The notes beneath the pieces were generated by a model. The model had not been told where the DNA came from, searched no databases, and was given only the letters and a program-made list of their open reading frames with translations. A program made the position numbers and the translations under genes. 64,000 nt of DNA from Laburnicola sp. R22_1. Its lineage: Eukaryota > Ascomycota > Dothideomycetes > Pleosporales > Didymosphaeriaceae. Location of the stretch: the NCBI GenBank assembly GCA_014281115.1, contig JACONQ010000004.1:558001-622000 (forward strand), written 5' to 3'. This document shows positions 52,702-64,000 of the stretch, piece by piece (positions within the stretch are counted from its first letter, which is position 1; every line of letters begins with the position of its first letter).

Positions 52702-52810
52702 TGTGGCGTTAAATTAACTACCTAGGGGTAGCACGACAAAGGCTTTCATCTCAAATAACATGACAAAAAAAGCAGAGCCCCCTGCTTAGTAATCAAAAAG
52801 AGCGTGAAAG
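52702..52810 (+). repeat. 109-bp dispersed repeat, copy 1 (least mutated)
   Basis: Begins TGTGGCGTTAAATTAACTAC and ends AAAAAGAGCGTGAAAG. Further copies at 61134-61239 (+), 62366-62476 (-) and 62508-62600 (-). Differences between copies are mainly C-to-T/G-to-A. Copy 1 sits next to a copy of the 52-bp retroelement end. Confidence 0.8.
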
Positions 52811-52814
52811 ATTT

Positions 52815-52861
52815 ATAATCTATAAAAGGTTAGGTTAACTATAAACTAATATGAATAAATG
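52815..52861 (+). repeat. Second, RIP-mutated copy of the 52-bp insertion sequence
   Basis: ATAATCTATAAAAGGTTAGG... corresponds to 30535-30581 with about seven changes, most being G-to-A or C-to-T in this copy. Ends in an AATG-like tail (GAATAAATGAAAATG). No flanking duplication found here. Confidence 0.7.
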
Positions 52862-54597
52862 AAAATGATGAAGCACAAAAAGATCCAGGTGAGGAATAAT
52901 ATTGCTTAGTCATATGAAGCACGGACCAAGAAGCTACTACCGAAATAGAATAGTGGAGAACCTCTGCACAAGTGTCACACATTTCATTTGCGCACTCCCG
53001 AGTTCGGCTCACACGACACTCTTGCGATGCGACATTCGGGCTCACATTCGAAGTGAAAACACCTTCGAATTAGGAAGCAATGCTCGGATGCTCACGGCGT
53101 GCTTGCCTTTTACCGATCGAAAGGAACGGATTGACATGGTGGATGAAGCTGAGGAGGGTTGTCAAGTTTTATGTGCATCTATCAAGACTGTCTCTAAGCT
53201 CGTGAGTTTCTAGGCTTCTTCATACTCGGAGAATCTCGCCGCCATATACTTGAGCCTCCTTGGTTTGCAACCGGTCTATCAGACTCAAAGCTGCATGCGG
53301 TGCTTGTTCTACTAAACGTGCTAGCAGGGCCCGCGCAACAAGCTTCTCGGTTTTCATTTCATTCATTCATTCATATGCGTTCATAGTCGGCTCAAACTTT
53401 TACAGGTTGTATGTGGGTCCACCAGAGATACAGCATCTTCTTCAGGTCATGTGATTACTTTGTACTTCTACTAGGCAGCTACTACTGTCCACTTGGCTGG
53501 AGATAAGCAGGTGGCTCACATGGTCATGCAGAAATCGTGAACTAAAGTAGGTCCACTCTTAAATTTCCTTTCGAGGTCACCAGACACTGACTCCCAGAAC
53601 AGCAGCGAAAAGGGGACTGGATTTAGTTGAAGAATGACACAAATAGATGAATTATATTGATCACTGAACAGCGGCACTTCGCATAACCCGGCCTGGAAGT
53701 GAGACTGTAACAAGGCGAGGAAGAGGATAGGGGGGTTGGGAGTTGGAATTTCTCTGACTCGATCGGGATTAATAACAGATCCTTCGAGAATTGGAAGTCT
53801 GTACTCAGCCGCAAACCCCGCTGCCGAACGTACCATTGCCGGCGTCGAAGTTGGGGGTTTAGATTGGTTAACGTGCTTGTCGACGGATCTGTCGTCACTG
53901 CCGCACGTCTATCACGGACAAGCCTCAAGGGCTGAGGACTGTGTTATCTCTTGGGCTGCAGTGGGGCCAGCACAATTATTCTGTTTCCGTTCTGGAAGGA
54001 TACGTGAAGGTAAACTCCCGAGTGGCTCACGCGGACCTTTGCGAGCCCAGGATCTCCGCTTGGGCTACCATCCAGCTGTACGGTCGAAAGGCACGGCAAG
54101 GATGACTTCTTCGCAGCTTCCTGTTTTTTGGTGTTTTGAGTGCTGATAGATTGACACCGGCTTCTTTTCTTCCAATCATGGGTAAATTCCAGAACGAGGA
54201 TGTTTCGGCACATATGCTGACAAGGGCTCTACGATATTACCCTCTAGCACGGACACCATGCTCTTAATTTACCCCACAAATCCTTCATTAACTGCAGCCA
54301 CTGCGGGTGCTCGTGGATCCTGCACGGAGTACCACAGCCATTGTTGATTCGTTCCTCTCACACGCAATGTATCTATCGTGGCGATCATGTCAATAACTCA
54401 TACACCCTTAGAGACCGGCATTCTAGCTTGCTCTAACAAGGGCAGTTGGACGTCAGCAACGTGTTATGGGCCCGATTTTCAAGCTTTTGCTTCTCTTATG
54501 AACTGCGCTGGGCCGCCTCAAGCTTCTTCTTAGCCAGTCCACCCGACACATCACTCATTCCATTCCATTCCATTCCTTCCGCATTCGTTCAATCACG

Positions 54598-56099
54598 ATG
54601 CTCTGGACTTCTCTCCTCGCCTTCGCGGCGCTCGCTGATGCGGCTCCCAGCTGGTGGAAGCGTCAGGGAGGCACTACCATGTTGCGTTTTGGTTGCGCCC
54701 AAGTGACCATAGATAGACTCGATCCTCTCGTCAATCCTGGTCAGATCCCTTCCACTCATCAGCATCAGATCGTAGGAGGAAATGGCTTCAACGCGTCGAT
54801 GCCTTTGGCAGATGTGGCCAAGACTGCTACATGCACGACTTGCGCCTTCTCTAAGGATTTCTCGAACTACTGGGTATGTTACGCCTCTCGCCATCCGTAC
54901 CTAGCTAACCCTATCATCAGACGGCAAACATGTACTTCAAAGCTAGGAACGGCACCTACAAGCGTGTGAAGCAGTTGGGCGCAGCGTACGTCGATAAAGT
55001 CTTACCTTTCCGGCTTGGCGAGGACCGTGTCCCAGGCTGTCTTTATAATTTTCGAAGTTATATGCTAAACTTGCTACAGACGTCAGTTCAACGATGACTT
55101 CAGCACAAACATCGATGGTGGCGTTCTTGTATACTATGTTTCCACGCAACCCGGCAGGATCACCGCTTTCAAGCCGGTAGGTCGACATCATTCGATCCGC
55201 TCTACTACCAGAGTGGTGGAGACATGTTTGCATAATACTGACGCATACATTAGGGTTTCCGTATGCTTGTCGGAGATCCGATGAACCGCAAGAAGGATCC
55301 CAAGATGAAGACGCAGAACTGTTTCCGATGCTACACTGGCCCCAACTTCGGTGGTGACAATGCCGCGCCTTGTGCCGACGGAAGGTCAGTAGCCTCACTC
55401 TCACTATTTTGACCACGACTAACTCCCAACAGACTTGATACACAAGAACTGCCTACAGCGCCTTGCAAGGGCGGCATTCGCTCCAACATTGCTTTCCCAA
55501 CGGAAGTTCCTCATTCCCGGCTCATCTTACAAGAACAAATATTGACATAATACAGATGCTGGAACGGTAAAGACCTGGGTTAGTACATCAACCACCTCAG
55601 ATGGTCATACGCTAACCTGCCAAGATTCACCCGACCACAAGGCCCACGTCGCCTACCCAACCAACGGTCCCGCCCCCTTCTTCAGCCTGGGAGGCAGCTG
55701 CCCATCCAGCCATCCCGTCCGCATCCCACAGCTAATGTACGAGGTCGTCTGGGACACCACTCCCTTCAACGACAGGAGCCTGTGGCCCACCGATGGCTCT
55801 CAACCCTTCTACCTTAGCTATGGAGACAACACTGGCTACGGCCAACACGGCGACTACGTCTTCGGCTGGGAAGACGACGAGCTCCAGAAGGGCATGGATG
55901 CGACTAACTGCTTTGGTGCCAGGTGCAGGGACCTCAAGAACCAACCGATTTCCAACGCGAAGGCCTGCAAGGTGCCTTCTCGCGTCAACGAGGATCACGA
56001 TGCTTGTGAGTTCATAGTTCCGTGAGAGTTCCAGTGAAGGGTACTGACGAGACGATAGGGCTCACTGAGCTTCCTGGTATGGAAGGCATGCCGATGTAA
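54598..56099 (+). CDS. Secreted DUF1996 protein, one intron with GG donor
   Basis: Eight exons: 54598-54873, 54921-54985, 55080-55176, 55254-55384, 55433-55501, 55556-55578, 55625-56005 and 56059-56099; 360 residues. MLWTSLLAFAALADAAP is a signal peptide. The DUF1996 body is complete: MLRFGCAQVTIDRLDPLVNP, STHQHQIVGGNGF, FSNYWTANMYFKARNGTYKR, GFRMLVGDPMNR, CFRCYTGPNF, GIRSNIAFPTCWNGKDLDSP, HVAYPTNG, CPSSHPVRIPQLMYEVVWDT, GYGQHGDYVFGWEDDELQ and VNEDH. These proteins are secreted by many ascomycetes and basidiomycetes; biochemical role unknown. The intron 55502-55555 must begin GGAAGT (expected GTAAGT) to keep FPT|CWNG in frame; all other seven junctions are GT-AG. Confidence 0.88.
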
Positions 56100-57817
56100 G
56101 CCACCATTGTGATGTAGAGTCCTTCAGCGGTGTTGCCTTCATAGGCCTTCATAGGAACACGCACGGTTCAAGATTTATGTCGTCGTTAGTGTGTATAATT
56201 TGGTTAGTCGTTTGTTAGATAACCTATGTTAAGTCAGTCTTTACCTTCGTGCGCATCTACATGACCTGACCCATAATCAAATGCATACTTCCCCTTATAC
56301 TACCCTATCTCGAATGCTCACTCCACGTGGACGTCAAACGACTTCCTCTCTGTGCTTGTAACCCGTAGCTAAGCGCGCGAATATCACGTTGGTCCGGCCG
56401 TCCGATACATCATCGTGCCGGCATGTCACTGTGGATTACGGAGCAAGGGCACGTGGAATAGTCAGCCATTCGAAGCCAAACGAGTGGACACCTAGCTGTA
56501 GGCGCGAAATTCTACCTCGATTTGCCTGAGGTTGAAATCGTGGCGTTGGATCGATCAGCGTCAGCCTAGCGGTCCCACAACCGTGAGAGCCTTACCTAGC
56601 TCACCGAAGACAGCCTTGCTATCCGATACCTTTCCGGGTCTCAACCGTGCGTTACAAAAGGCCGCGCATGAATTTTCGACGACAGCAGTGCACGGTACTG
56701 CGAGGCAGAGCCAAGGCAGACAAGACATCGCGGACGCGGGTGTTACGGTTAGCTGATGCTAAGCCCCGTAGTAAGCCAACAAGGCGCAACATAAGCGATG
56801 ATCATAATAGCTGCGCAATGTCTGTCACACTGGCTCTACCGTAACGAGAAAATATAACCCTGCCTAAAAGTATTGGAACCTTGACATGCAAATTAAGCTC
56901 GCTCCCAGGCTCGAAAAATCGACTCATGTGCAACACCACAAATTGTGAACCTGGGACCTAAAAGTAAACCATCTTGTGTCCAGGGAATCGGATACGTGTG
57001 TCGATTGTGTTGTTTTCTCCGCACTTTAGCCGGTCCAGATAGGTGGGTGGGTCATCAAAGGATCGTATCTGAGGTTCCCGCAGTGCGGAGAGTGTCTGTG
57101 ATCCCTGCCCAAAACCCGCGAGAATCCCAGTCTGCCTTTCTCTTTGTTTGCCGCATGCTAAGACTCGAAAATACGAAGTGTTCAGCCTCGGACTCGGACG
57201 TGACATGTTGCATGAGCGCTATGTTGACCTGAGGTCGCACAGCTAGCTGGTGTGTACCTGCAGCTGAGAGCAAGGACCTGTATGTTGTGAGCCAGCTAAC
57301 GTACTGCCCAGTGATTGGACTTTTGCTGACAGTCAAGGTACCTCGTCTTTGTGTAAAATCAGCCTGCTGACCCTCTCCAGGAAGGTCACGCTTCAAGCCA
57401 TGAACACTAGAATATCCAAGCGCGGAGTAAGCTTTCGTGACGTGAAAGCTTCAGGTCTGCAAGGACCGCCGCGGCGTCTGGGCTGTTCAACGAATAGGAG
57501 CGAAGTCAGGTGCGACTTGCAGTTCGTGAAGCTTCCTGCATCGCTAACCCCGAGCTTTCACACGTGCTGTCGTCGCTAGGGAGTCGCATGACTGTGAGGG
57601 TTTGTAGATAGTGCCAGTTGGGGGCGATGCCTTCACCCCAAATCTGTAGTCGATCCCCACCTTGTGTGACCCAAGTGCTGCAACGTGAACCCATACCCTT
57701 TCTTTCACGCCCGACCAGCTGTGCGGTCCCGCGCCTCTTATAAGAACGAAGCTGCCCCCAGTCGTGGAGCTCCCCACTCTTTCGACAAAGCCTGTCTCAA
57801 CCAGAGTTGACGCAACC
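56100..57817. other. Intergenic region DUF1996-MFS transporter
   Basis: About 1.7 kb, including both flanking UTRs and the promoter of the transporter. Reading frames here are short and match nothing. Repeats not detected. Confidence 0.45.
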
Positions 57818-59995
57818 ATGGCAGACGAGAAGATTTCAGGCGCCGAGTAAGTCCTTACCTTGACACCTTCCCGTCATGCAGGCTAATTGTATCACACAGG
57901 CCTGTCGAGCGTCGCAGCTCCCTGCTCGACACCGAGGAAAAGCGCCGCCAGAGCCTTGCACAGCTGACTGCCAATACCGATGGAGAGTAAGTCGCTTGTG
58001 CACATGCCAGCCGATAGTAACTCGATACTGATTTTAGTAGGGTCCGCAATCCCCTCGTCGGCCTGTCCAAGCAGCAATTGATCGCGGACGTCGAGGGCTT
58101 CGCTCGGGAACATCACCTTGAAGAGATCACCCCTCTTCTGATCAAGGGTGCCCTCGTTGCCCAAGCACCTGGCTCACTTGACGATATCCACGAGCTCGAC
58201 GAAAACGACCGCACCGTCATCCGCGAGGAAGTGACACACCGCTGGAAGCTCCCTAGAATCCTCTATATCACGATCATCCTCAACTCAATTGCTGCGGCTA
58301 TCCAGGGCTGGGATCAGACGGGTTCCAATGGTGCCAATTTGACCTTCGCGGCCCAATTTGGAATCCCTGACGGTGGATATTTCTGCAAGATTGCCGAGAA
58401 TGCTGCAGTGTGCGAGAAGAATAGCTGGATCGTCGGCTTTGTCAACGCTTGCCCATACATCGCCATTGCTCTTTTCACGGCCTGGATTTCGGATCCGATC
58501 AACAATCTGCTTGGTCGACGAGGCACCATCTTCATTGCCGCCATCTTTTCAGTGCTTGCGCCTATCGGATCCGGTCTCACCCAGAAGTGGGGCCAACTTG
58601 CCGCCTGTCGTGTGCTCCTCGGAATTGGTATGGGTTTGAAAGAAGTCACTGTGCCTGTCTTCTCTGCGGAAAATGTGCCTGCCAATGTCCGTGGTGGTCT
58701 TGTCATGAGCTGGCAAGTTTGGACCGCTTTTGGCATCTTTCTCGGAACTGTGGCCAACCTTGTGGTCATGGTAAGTCTGAAGCATTTATCGTCCCTGTAG
58801 CAGGTTACTGACCCGGTTACAGGATGTTGGTAGAATTGCGTGGCGTTTGCAACTTGGCTCCGCGTTCATCCCAGCTGTTCCGCTTCTTCTCGGCATCTGG
58901 TTCGTCCCGGAATCGCCTCGCTGGCTGATGAAGAAGCGGCGATACGGCAAGGCATACAAGTCCTTCCTCAAGCTCCGCAACACACCGCTCCAGGCTGCGC
59001 GTGATCTTTACTACACCCATGCGCTCCTTGCCCAAGAGGAGGTTCTGATCCGGGAGGCAGGTCTGTCGCCAACCAGCAACTTCTTCACCCGTTTCATCGA
59101 GCTATTCACCATTCCTCGAGTCCACCGTGCCACTCAGGCCTCCGGTATTGTCATGATTGCACAACAGATGTGTGGCAGTATGTATTCCAGTCAGCGTCTC
59201 GGTAATTTTCGCTAACGAATGCAGTCAATATCATTGCCTTCTACTCGAGCACCATCTTCAGGGAAGGCGGTGCCACTGATAGGACCGCACTCATTGCCTC
59301 GTTCGGATTCGGTCTGGTCAACTTCGTGTTCGCCTGGCCGGCGGTCTGGACCATAGACACCTTCGGGCGTCGTGGTCTGCTGCTATTCACATTCCCAAAC
59401 ATGTTCTGGACGCTTTTGGCAGCTGGCATGTGCTATTACATCCCCAAGGACAGTGCGGCACACATGGGTTTGATCGCCTTATTCGTATACCTGTTCGGTG
59501 CGTTCTATTCCCCTGGAGAAGGTCCAGTGCCGTTCACCTATTCGGCTGAAGTTTTTCCCCTGTCGCATCGGGAAATGGGAATGTCCTGGGCTGTCGCGAC
59601 GAACAACTTCTGGGCGGCCGTCTTGTCGCTCACGCTCCCTCGCATGCTGAAGGTCATGAAGCCACAGGGTGTCTTTGGATTCTACGCCGGTCTGAATATC
59701 GTGGCGATGATCATGATGTAAGTGAATGTCATGCTTTCTTGAAATCTCGCTAACCTTGTTTAGTTTCCTGTGGATGCCCGAGACGAAGCAGCGTACCCTC
59801 GAAGAGCTCGACTACATCTTCGCCGTGCCGACACGTACCCACATGAAGTACCAGGTGTCCCAAAACCTGCCCTGGTGGTTCAAGACGTACATCCTCCGCA
59901 AGAAGGGCCTCAAGAAGCCTTTGCTGTACAAGCTCGACGAGACTCTCACCCATCGTCACAGCTCGGGCTCCGATGTCACCGGTATGAAGGTCTAG
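57818..59995 (+). CDS. MFS sugar porter family transporter
   Basis: Six exons: 57818-57846, 57900-57986, 58041-58770, 58823-59177, 59225-59717 and 59764-59995 (all GT-AG); 641 residues, longer than the ~500 of most sugar porters because of a ~90-residue acidic cytosolic N-terminus ([17 protein letters not shown]). Twelve membrane segments are expected. Signatures: [16 protein letters not shown] at the first helix, [15 protein letters not shown] after loop 2-3, [16 protein letters not shown] after helix 6, [14 protein letters not shown] in loop 8-9 and [15 protein letters not shown] after helix 12, all typical of SP-family (PESPR and PETKG motifs). It is likely a plasma-membrane proton symporter for a hexose, polyol or similar compound; the substrate is not readable. 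The first two tiny exons are chosen because their product reads directly into the family N-terminus. Confidence 0.9.
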
Positions 59996-60700
59996 GATGG
60001 GTAGTCCACCAACATAGACCCGATCTGTTGGCGAACTCCATGGTTCATGATTAGAGCAATATGCTAGAGGGCTGGCAGTTGCGGTAGAACATGGGCATCT
60101 GTGCATCCCGATGTTTAGCTTAATTGGATATTGCGTTTTGATGATAACGCTCGAGAAGATGTAGGATAGTCGCCTGATAGATGTCGCGCTGTGTGGGTTA
60201 AGTAATTGCTAGCTCGAATTGCTGGAGATTAATCTTTTTGCTTTTCGACAATAGATCATCAATTGAACTTGTACCAAAAAATTCATCTCCGAGATGTTTT
60301 GAGAAGCGAAGACGGTTCTTCCACATGATGTACATTCCCAATCGCGAACTTTTGGCTCGGTAAAGTGAACTAAGAGAGGTGATCTGACGTTCGAACGACG
60401 TCGCAGGGCTACGGCCTCGCATAAACGTCAGCATTCGCTGCGGTCCATGAATTGTCGCGGCGTAGTTTGTCGGCTCGATTTGGTCAGTTTCGCAGGATGC
60501 ACTCGCTTTTCGCCGAGGTCATCCGGACGAACCATTTCGGTCGCACATGATGCGTCGTTGCCAATCTCCCGGGCCCATCTGCCATAGTCCCGATCGCGGC
60601 CTCTTTTAAACTTAGGATAAAAAAGAAGTGATGTCTGAAGAACAGAAGTGCAAATAATAAGGTGCGTCGCAGTCGGCACAAAACTTATCTCACAGGCCAG
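59996..60700. other. Intergenic region right of the MFS gene
   Basis: About 700 bases of ordinary-composition DNA, the last unique sequence before the AT-rich block. Nothing recognised. Confidence 0.45.
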
Positions 60701-61133
60701 ACGCTCTAACTAATTCGAGCCCTACAAGTACACACTAGCGCCGCACTAAAAACTCCTAAAAACTCCTAGGCTAATTATATAAAAAGAAATTTTTTTAAAT
60801 TTTTTTAAGCTAATTAAAGCTAATTAAAAGTTATATAGAATTAAATTAGCTAAAGTGTTTAAGAAAATCTAGTGTAGTAATATATAAAAATTGTGTTTAC
60901 TATTATAATAGTAATATAGCTATTTTTAATCTAGTACTTTACGTATTAAAAGTTATCTAAAATCTATTATTTTATACTTATTTTATAGCTATACTTTTTT
61001 TAAATATTCCTAAGCCTATTTATACTTATAAGTCTTTTTTAAATTACTACTATAATTATATAGCGTTATAGCTTTTTCTTATAGCGTTATACTATATACT
61101 AAAAGGTCTGTAATATTTCTCTTCCTAATATTA

Positions 61134-61239
61134 TATAGCGTTAATTTATCTACCTAGAAATAGGATAATAAAGACTTTTATCTTAAATAATATAACAAAA
61201 AAGTAGAGTCCCCTACTTAGTAATTAAAAAGAGCATAAG
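61134..61239 (+). repeat. 109-bp dispersed repeat, copy 2
   Basis: TATAGCGTTAATTTATCTAC... to GAGCATAAG; strongly C-to-T/G-to-A altered relative to the copy at 52702 (for example GAGCCCCCTGC reads GAGTCCCCTAC). Confidence 0.75.
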
Positions 61240-62365
61240 AAGGTAATTACAAAAATGCGCATTTAAACTACTAAGCGCTATATTTATAAATTCTATCTAA
61301 ATAACTATACTAACTCTAATACTACTACTATTTACATCTACTATATTATTTTATACTATTTTTAACTAAATTAATAACTATTTTAACTATTTTAATACTA
61401 ATATAAACTTTAAAAAAATAATAGCCTACTAACTAGAGCTTCTAAAGTCTCTAACTTAGTAATAAGCCCCCTTATAAAGATACCTATATTGTAGCTATTA
61501 CTCTTTTTCTATAATATAATTAAGATCTATTTACCCGTATTTTATTATCTGTAACTATATTAGAGAGTTCTAATAGTATACTATAGTTAAATCTAGTACT
61601 TTAATATTTAAAAAGTATATATAGGTATAAGTAATAATAGTAGTAAAAGCCTTAAATATAAATAAACTTAATATAATAGTTAAAATACTCTAGTCTTCTT
61701 AGTAAACTTTTTAAAACTTATTATATATCTAAATTAGCATTATATATTACTTTAATATAGTAATTAGGCACTAAATATATAAACCTTTAGCTAGGCAATA
61801 TAGTAAGTTTATAAAAGTAGTAAAAGAGCTAGCTTAAAGTAGTATTAGTATTAGTATTAATATAGATAAGTATACTTTCTTTACTATTTTAAAGTATTTA
61901 TTAAAGTTAAATATACTTATAAAGTAGTCTTTATTTAGAATATTTACTTCTAAAATAAATATTAAGATATTAGACTTTATATATAAGGCCTATACTATAA
62001 AAGATATTATTTTAATATAGTATACTATAGTAATTTTATTTATTTTAAATATATAGGTAGGTTAAATATTATATAAAGTGTAAAATATATAGGCTATACT
62101 AAATAAGTAGTTATTTATAATAATACCCTGTATATATTTCTTTTATACGTAAATAATACTAAATCTACTACATTTAGCCTTAGATATTTATCTTATAAGA
62201 ACTAGGATTCCCTAGCGTATTATTAAAACACTTATAGACTTAGGTATTTACTATTTATATAAATATATAAATATAATTATAAATAAGTTAGCTAAGTATA
62301 CTAAGATGCGCCAAGATCGCCAAGATCGCTTAGTAGTTCGAACGCGCTTTTTTTGTAATCACTAC

Positions 62366-62476
62366 CTTTTTTACGCTCTTTTTAATTACTAAGCAGGGGG
62401 CTCTGCTTTTTTTATTATATTATTTAAGATAAAAGTCTTTGTTGTGCTACTTCTAGGTAGTTAATATAACGCCACA
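62366..62476 (-). repeat. 109-bp dispersed repeat, copy 3
   Basis: Minus-strand copy; contains CTTAGTAATTAAAAAGAGCG on the repeat strand and ends in TGTGGCGTTA on the right. In tandem, 31 bases apart, with copy 4. Confidence 0.75.
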
Positions 62477-62507
62477 CATACTAAGATATATTAAAGTTTT
62501 ATCTTTT

Positions 62508-62600
62508 TTACTCTCTTTTTAATTACTAAGCAGGGGGCGCTGCTTTTTTTATTATGTTATTTAAGATAAAATACCCCTAGGTAGTTAATTTAACGCCACA
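62508..62600 (-). repeat. 109-bp dispersed repeat, copy 4 (partly deleted)
   Basis: Same orientation as copy 3, about 93 bases; lacks some 18 bases of the middle (around AGCACGACAAAGGC of copy 1). The bases after each of copies 3 and 4 also match (tattaaagttttat), so the unit has been tandemly duplicated including its flank. Confidence 0.7.
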
Positions 62601-62769
62601 TATTAAAGTTTTATAAAGTCTTAAAAAGTTCTATAAAGTCTTAAGTATTTTAAAGATATATTAGCTTTTTTATAAAGGGGGCGTAGTACTAAGTTAATTA
62701 TTTCTAAAAAGTCTTAAAAAGTCCTAGTTAGTTTAAACTAATATATTAGACTAGAAATAATTACATAGT

Positions 62770-64000
62770 CCACTAATAGCGCTAAGTTTACTATTAATAG
62801 CCTTATAGACTCTGGAGCGATAAACACGTGCGTTAGTTGTAATTATATCTCTAAATAAAAACTTCGTATAGTTACTCTTAATAAGCTAGTCCGACTATGT
62901 CTTAGCGATAGCATTATAAAACAAGTACTTATAAAAGTAGCTGTGCTTCTAGTATACTATAGAGACTACTTTAGTAAGGAGCTAGCCTATATTATTAATA
63001 TAATGGGTTATAATATTATCTTTAGCATATCCTAGCTAAGCGCACACAACCCTAATATAGATTAGTAGAATAAGATAATGACTTTTAATAAGCCTTTCTG
63101 TATAAGCAATTACTATATAAAGGAACTACCTATTATAGTTACTAGTAAGGGTTATTAATAGTAGTTGCTAAAACTATCTACACTAAACCTAGTATACACT
63201 AGAATAGATATTATAGTTATCTCTAGGTATGCCGCCTCGCTTATAGCACTTTAGTCTAACTACTATGCAATATAGTTATACTCTAAATACCTATAGTAGC
63301 TAGAGAAAATTAGTAAGTCTATAAACAAAAATAGTAAGTTAGCGAACGCAGCTAATATTAAAGTAATATTTATATAGTTATTTCGTGTAGACCTTATAGC
63401 CTTAACTTAAGAAGATTTTAACAAGTTTTATTAAATAATAAACTAACTAAATAAGACAAAGAAGGAGATTATTAAGGCGTTACTAGCGTGGATCTAGGAC
63501 GAGTGGCAAGCTTTTACAGTCCCAGAGAATTAGTTACCACTTTATTAATATAAGGTAGACTATAAGATTAATCTAGAACCTAGGGCAAAGCACCCAGCCG
63601 CCCGACTATATGGCATAAGTAGAAAGAAGGCCCTCGCAGTAAAGGCCTATATTAATAAAATGCTTAGCATGGGAGAAGTACGTTGTAGTACCTCTAACTT
63701 TATAGCACTAGTATTAGTTATTAAGAAGCCTAATAGTAGGCTCTAAATCTATATTAACTATTAACAACTTAACGTGGTAATAGTTAAGAATAAGAACACG
63801 CCGCCTAATATATATAAGACCCTTACTAGGTTGTTAGGTGTATAGTAGTTTAGCATTCTTAATATTATTACCACTTTTTATAAAGTGCGTATTAGAGAGA
63901 GTAATAAGTATAAGATAGTGTTTGCAACACAATATGGCTTATTTAAGTATCTAGTTATGCCTTTTAGTCTCTATAACGCACTAGCTACATTCTAGTCTTG
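62770..64000 (+). mobile_element. Ty3/gypsy retrotransposon pol remnant, truncated by the window end
   Basis: Two domains can be read through many stops. Retropepsin: NSLIDSGAINTCVSCNYIS at about 62796-62852 has the D-S-G active site. Reverse transcriptase from about 63510: AVKAYINKMLSMGEVRCSTS, ALVLVIKKPNSRL, IYINYQQLN (degenerate first motif), KYKIVFATQYGLFKYLVMPF (canonical gypsy YGLFEFLVMPFGL block) ending in NALATF at the window edge. The order protease then reverse transcriptase fits Ty3/gypsy. Stops are mostly TAG and TAA from Gln/Trp codons. LTRs are not in view. Confidence 0.88.

Larger units (their letters stand above)
52339..54597. other. Long intergenic region with repeat relics
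   Basis: About 2.26 kb. It contains the 109-bp repeat (52702-52810) and the relic of the 52-bp sequence (52815-52861), both listed, and AT-rich DNA at 52640-52700. No reading frame here matches a family. A direct CATTC repeat (ttcattcattcattcat) is at 53361-53374 and a CATTC run at 54558-54586 just upstream of the DUF1996 gene. Confidence 0.45.
60701..64000. other. RIP-degraded AT-rich block
   Basis: From about 60750 the composition drops abruptly to very low GC (runs of TA, TAA and TTA with almost no CA or TG in many stretches), and reading frames vanish on both strands. It holds three copies of the 109-bp repeat and, from about 62760, gypsy-type pol remains. This is the pattern of a RIP-mutated repeat block, often heterochromatic, in Pezizomycotina. 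Confidence 0.85.

Noticed and set aside
56532..57579. Several short open frames in the gap between DUF1996 and the MFS gene
   Set aside because: No signal peptide, domain or splice structure; consistent with random frames in GC-balanced DNA.
1..64000. tRNA and rRNA genes
   Set aside because: I looked for the GGTTCRAnTCC T-loop with a matching acceptor stem and for conserved rRNA blocks and found no convincing case; a covariance-model scan would be decisive.

Overview
The window is nuclear DNA of a filamentous ascomycete, most likely a Dothideomycete. Genes carry 44-95 nt introns with CTAAC/CTGAC-like branch sites and are close to single-copy fungal housekeeping genes. Repeats carry heavy C-to-T/G-to-A damage typical of repeat-induced point mutation (RIP), and there is an AT-rich gene-free block at the right end. 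The taxonomic guess is an inference from gene content and was not tested.

Left half (1-30 kb), gene-dense and clean: a class II eIF4E (3' end off the window), protein phosphatase inhibitor 2 (GLC8), M18 vacuolar aminopeptidase (LAP4 type), farnesyl diphosphate synthase (ERG20) divergent from the APC/C subunit CDC23, a rhodopsin-like 7-TM protein with a frameshift, a membrane protein with a J-like domain lacking HPD, a small secreted cysteine-containing protein, a cytochrome P450, a YtcJ-type amidohydrolase, UGO1 divergent from mitochondrial ferredoxin (YAH1), RRP15 divergent from SRP54, and a large secreted acidic repeat protein. No secondary-metabolite backbone gene is present, so these look like independent genes rather than a cluster.

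Middle (30.5-50 kb), two islands of nested DNA transposons separated by two related small genes of a 2EXR/F-box-like type. Island 1 has a Tc1/mariner-type element (30760-32087) with a single stop codon, then a pogo/Fot-type element (32320-37481). That element holds a piece of mitochondrial DNA (cox1 exon with a TGA-coded Trp, and nad1), and the nad1 piece is itself split by another pogo element (34550-36685). Island 2 is a pogo element (41512-49791) that contains a hAT element (41668-48020, 8-bp target duplication), which in turn contains two further pogo elements (43774-45564 and 45638-47762). All five pogo elements, although different in sequence, have terminal inverted repeats built from two tandem 17-bp units. 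This matches the 17-bp box size of CENP-B, a domesticated pogo transposase, and I regard it as the most interesting pattern in the window.

Right half (50-60 kb) returns to genes: a secreted two-propeller phytase-like protein with EGF modules, a secreted DUF1996 protein whose one intron has a GG instead of GT donor, and a sugar-porter MFS transporter. From about 60.7 kb to the end the sequence is RIP-degraded AT-rich DNA with a multi-copy 109-bp repeat and the protease and reverse transcriptase remains of a Ty3/gypsy retrotransposon running off the window.

Two short (52-55 bp) insertions flanked by 15-16 bp direct repeats (20877-20963 and 30519-30600) suggest target-primed insertion of very short retroelement ends.
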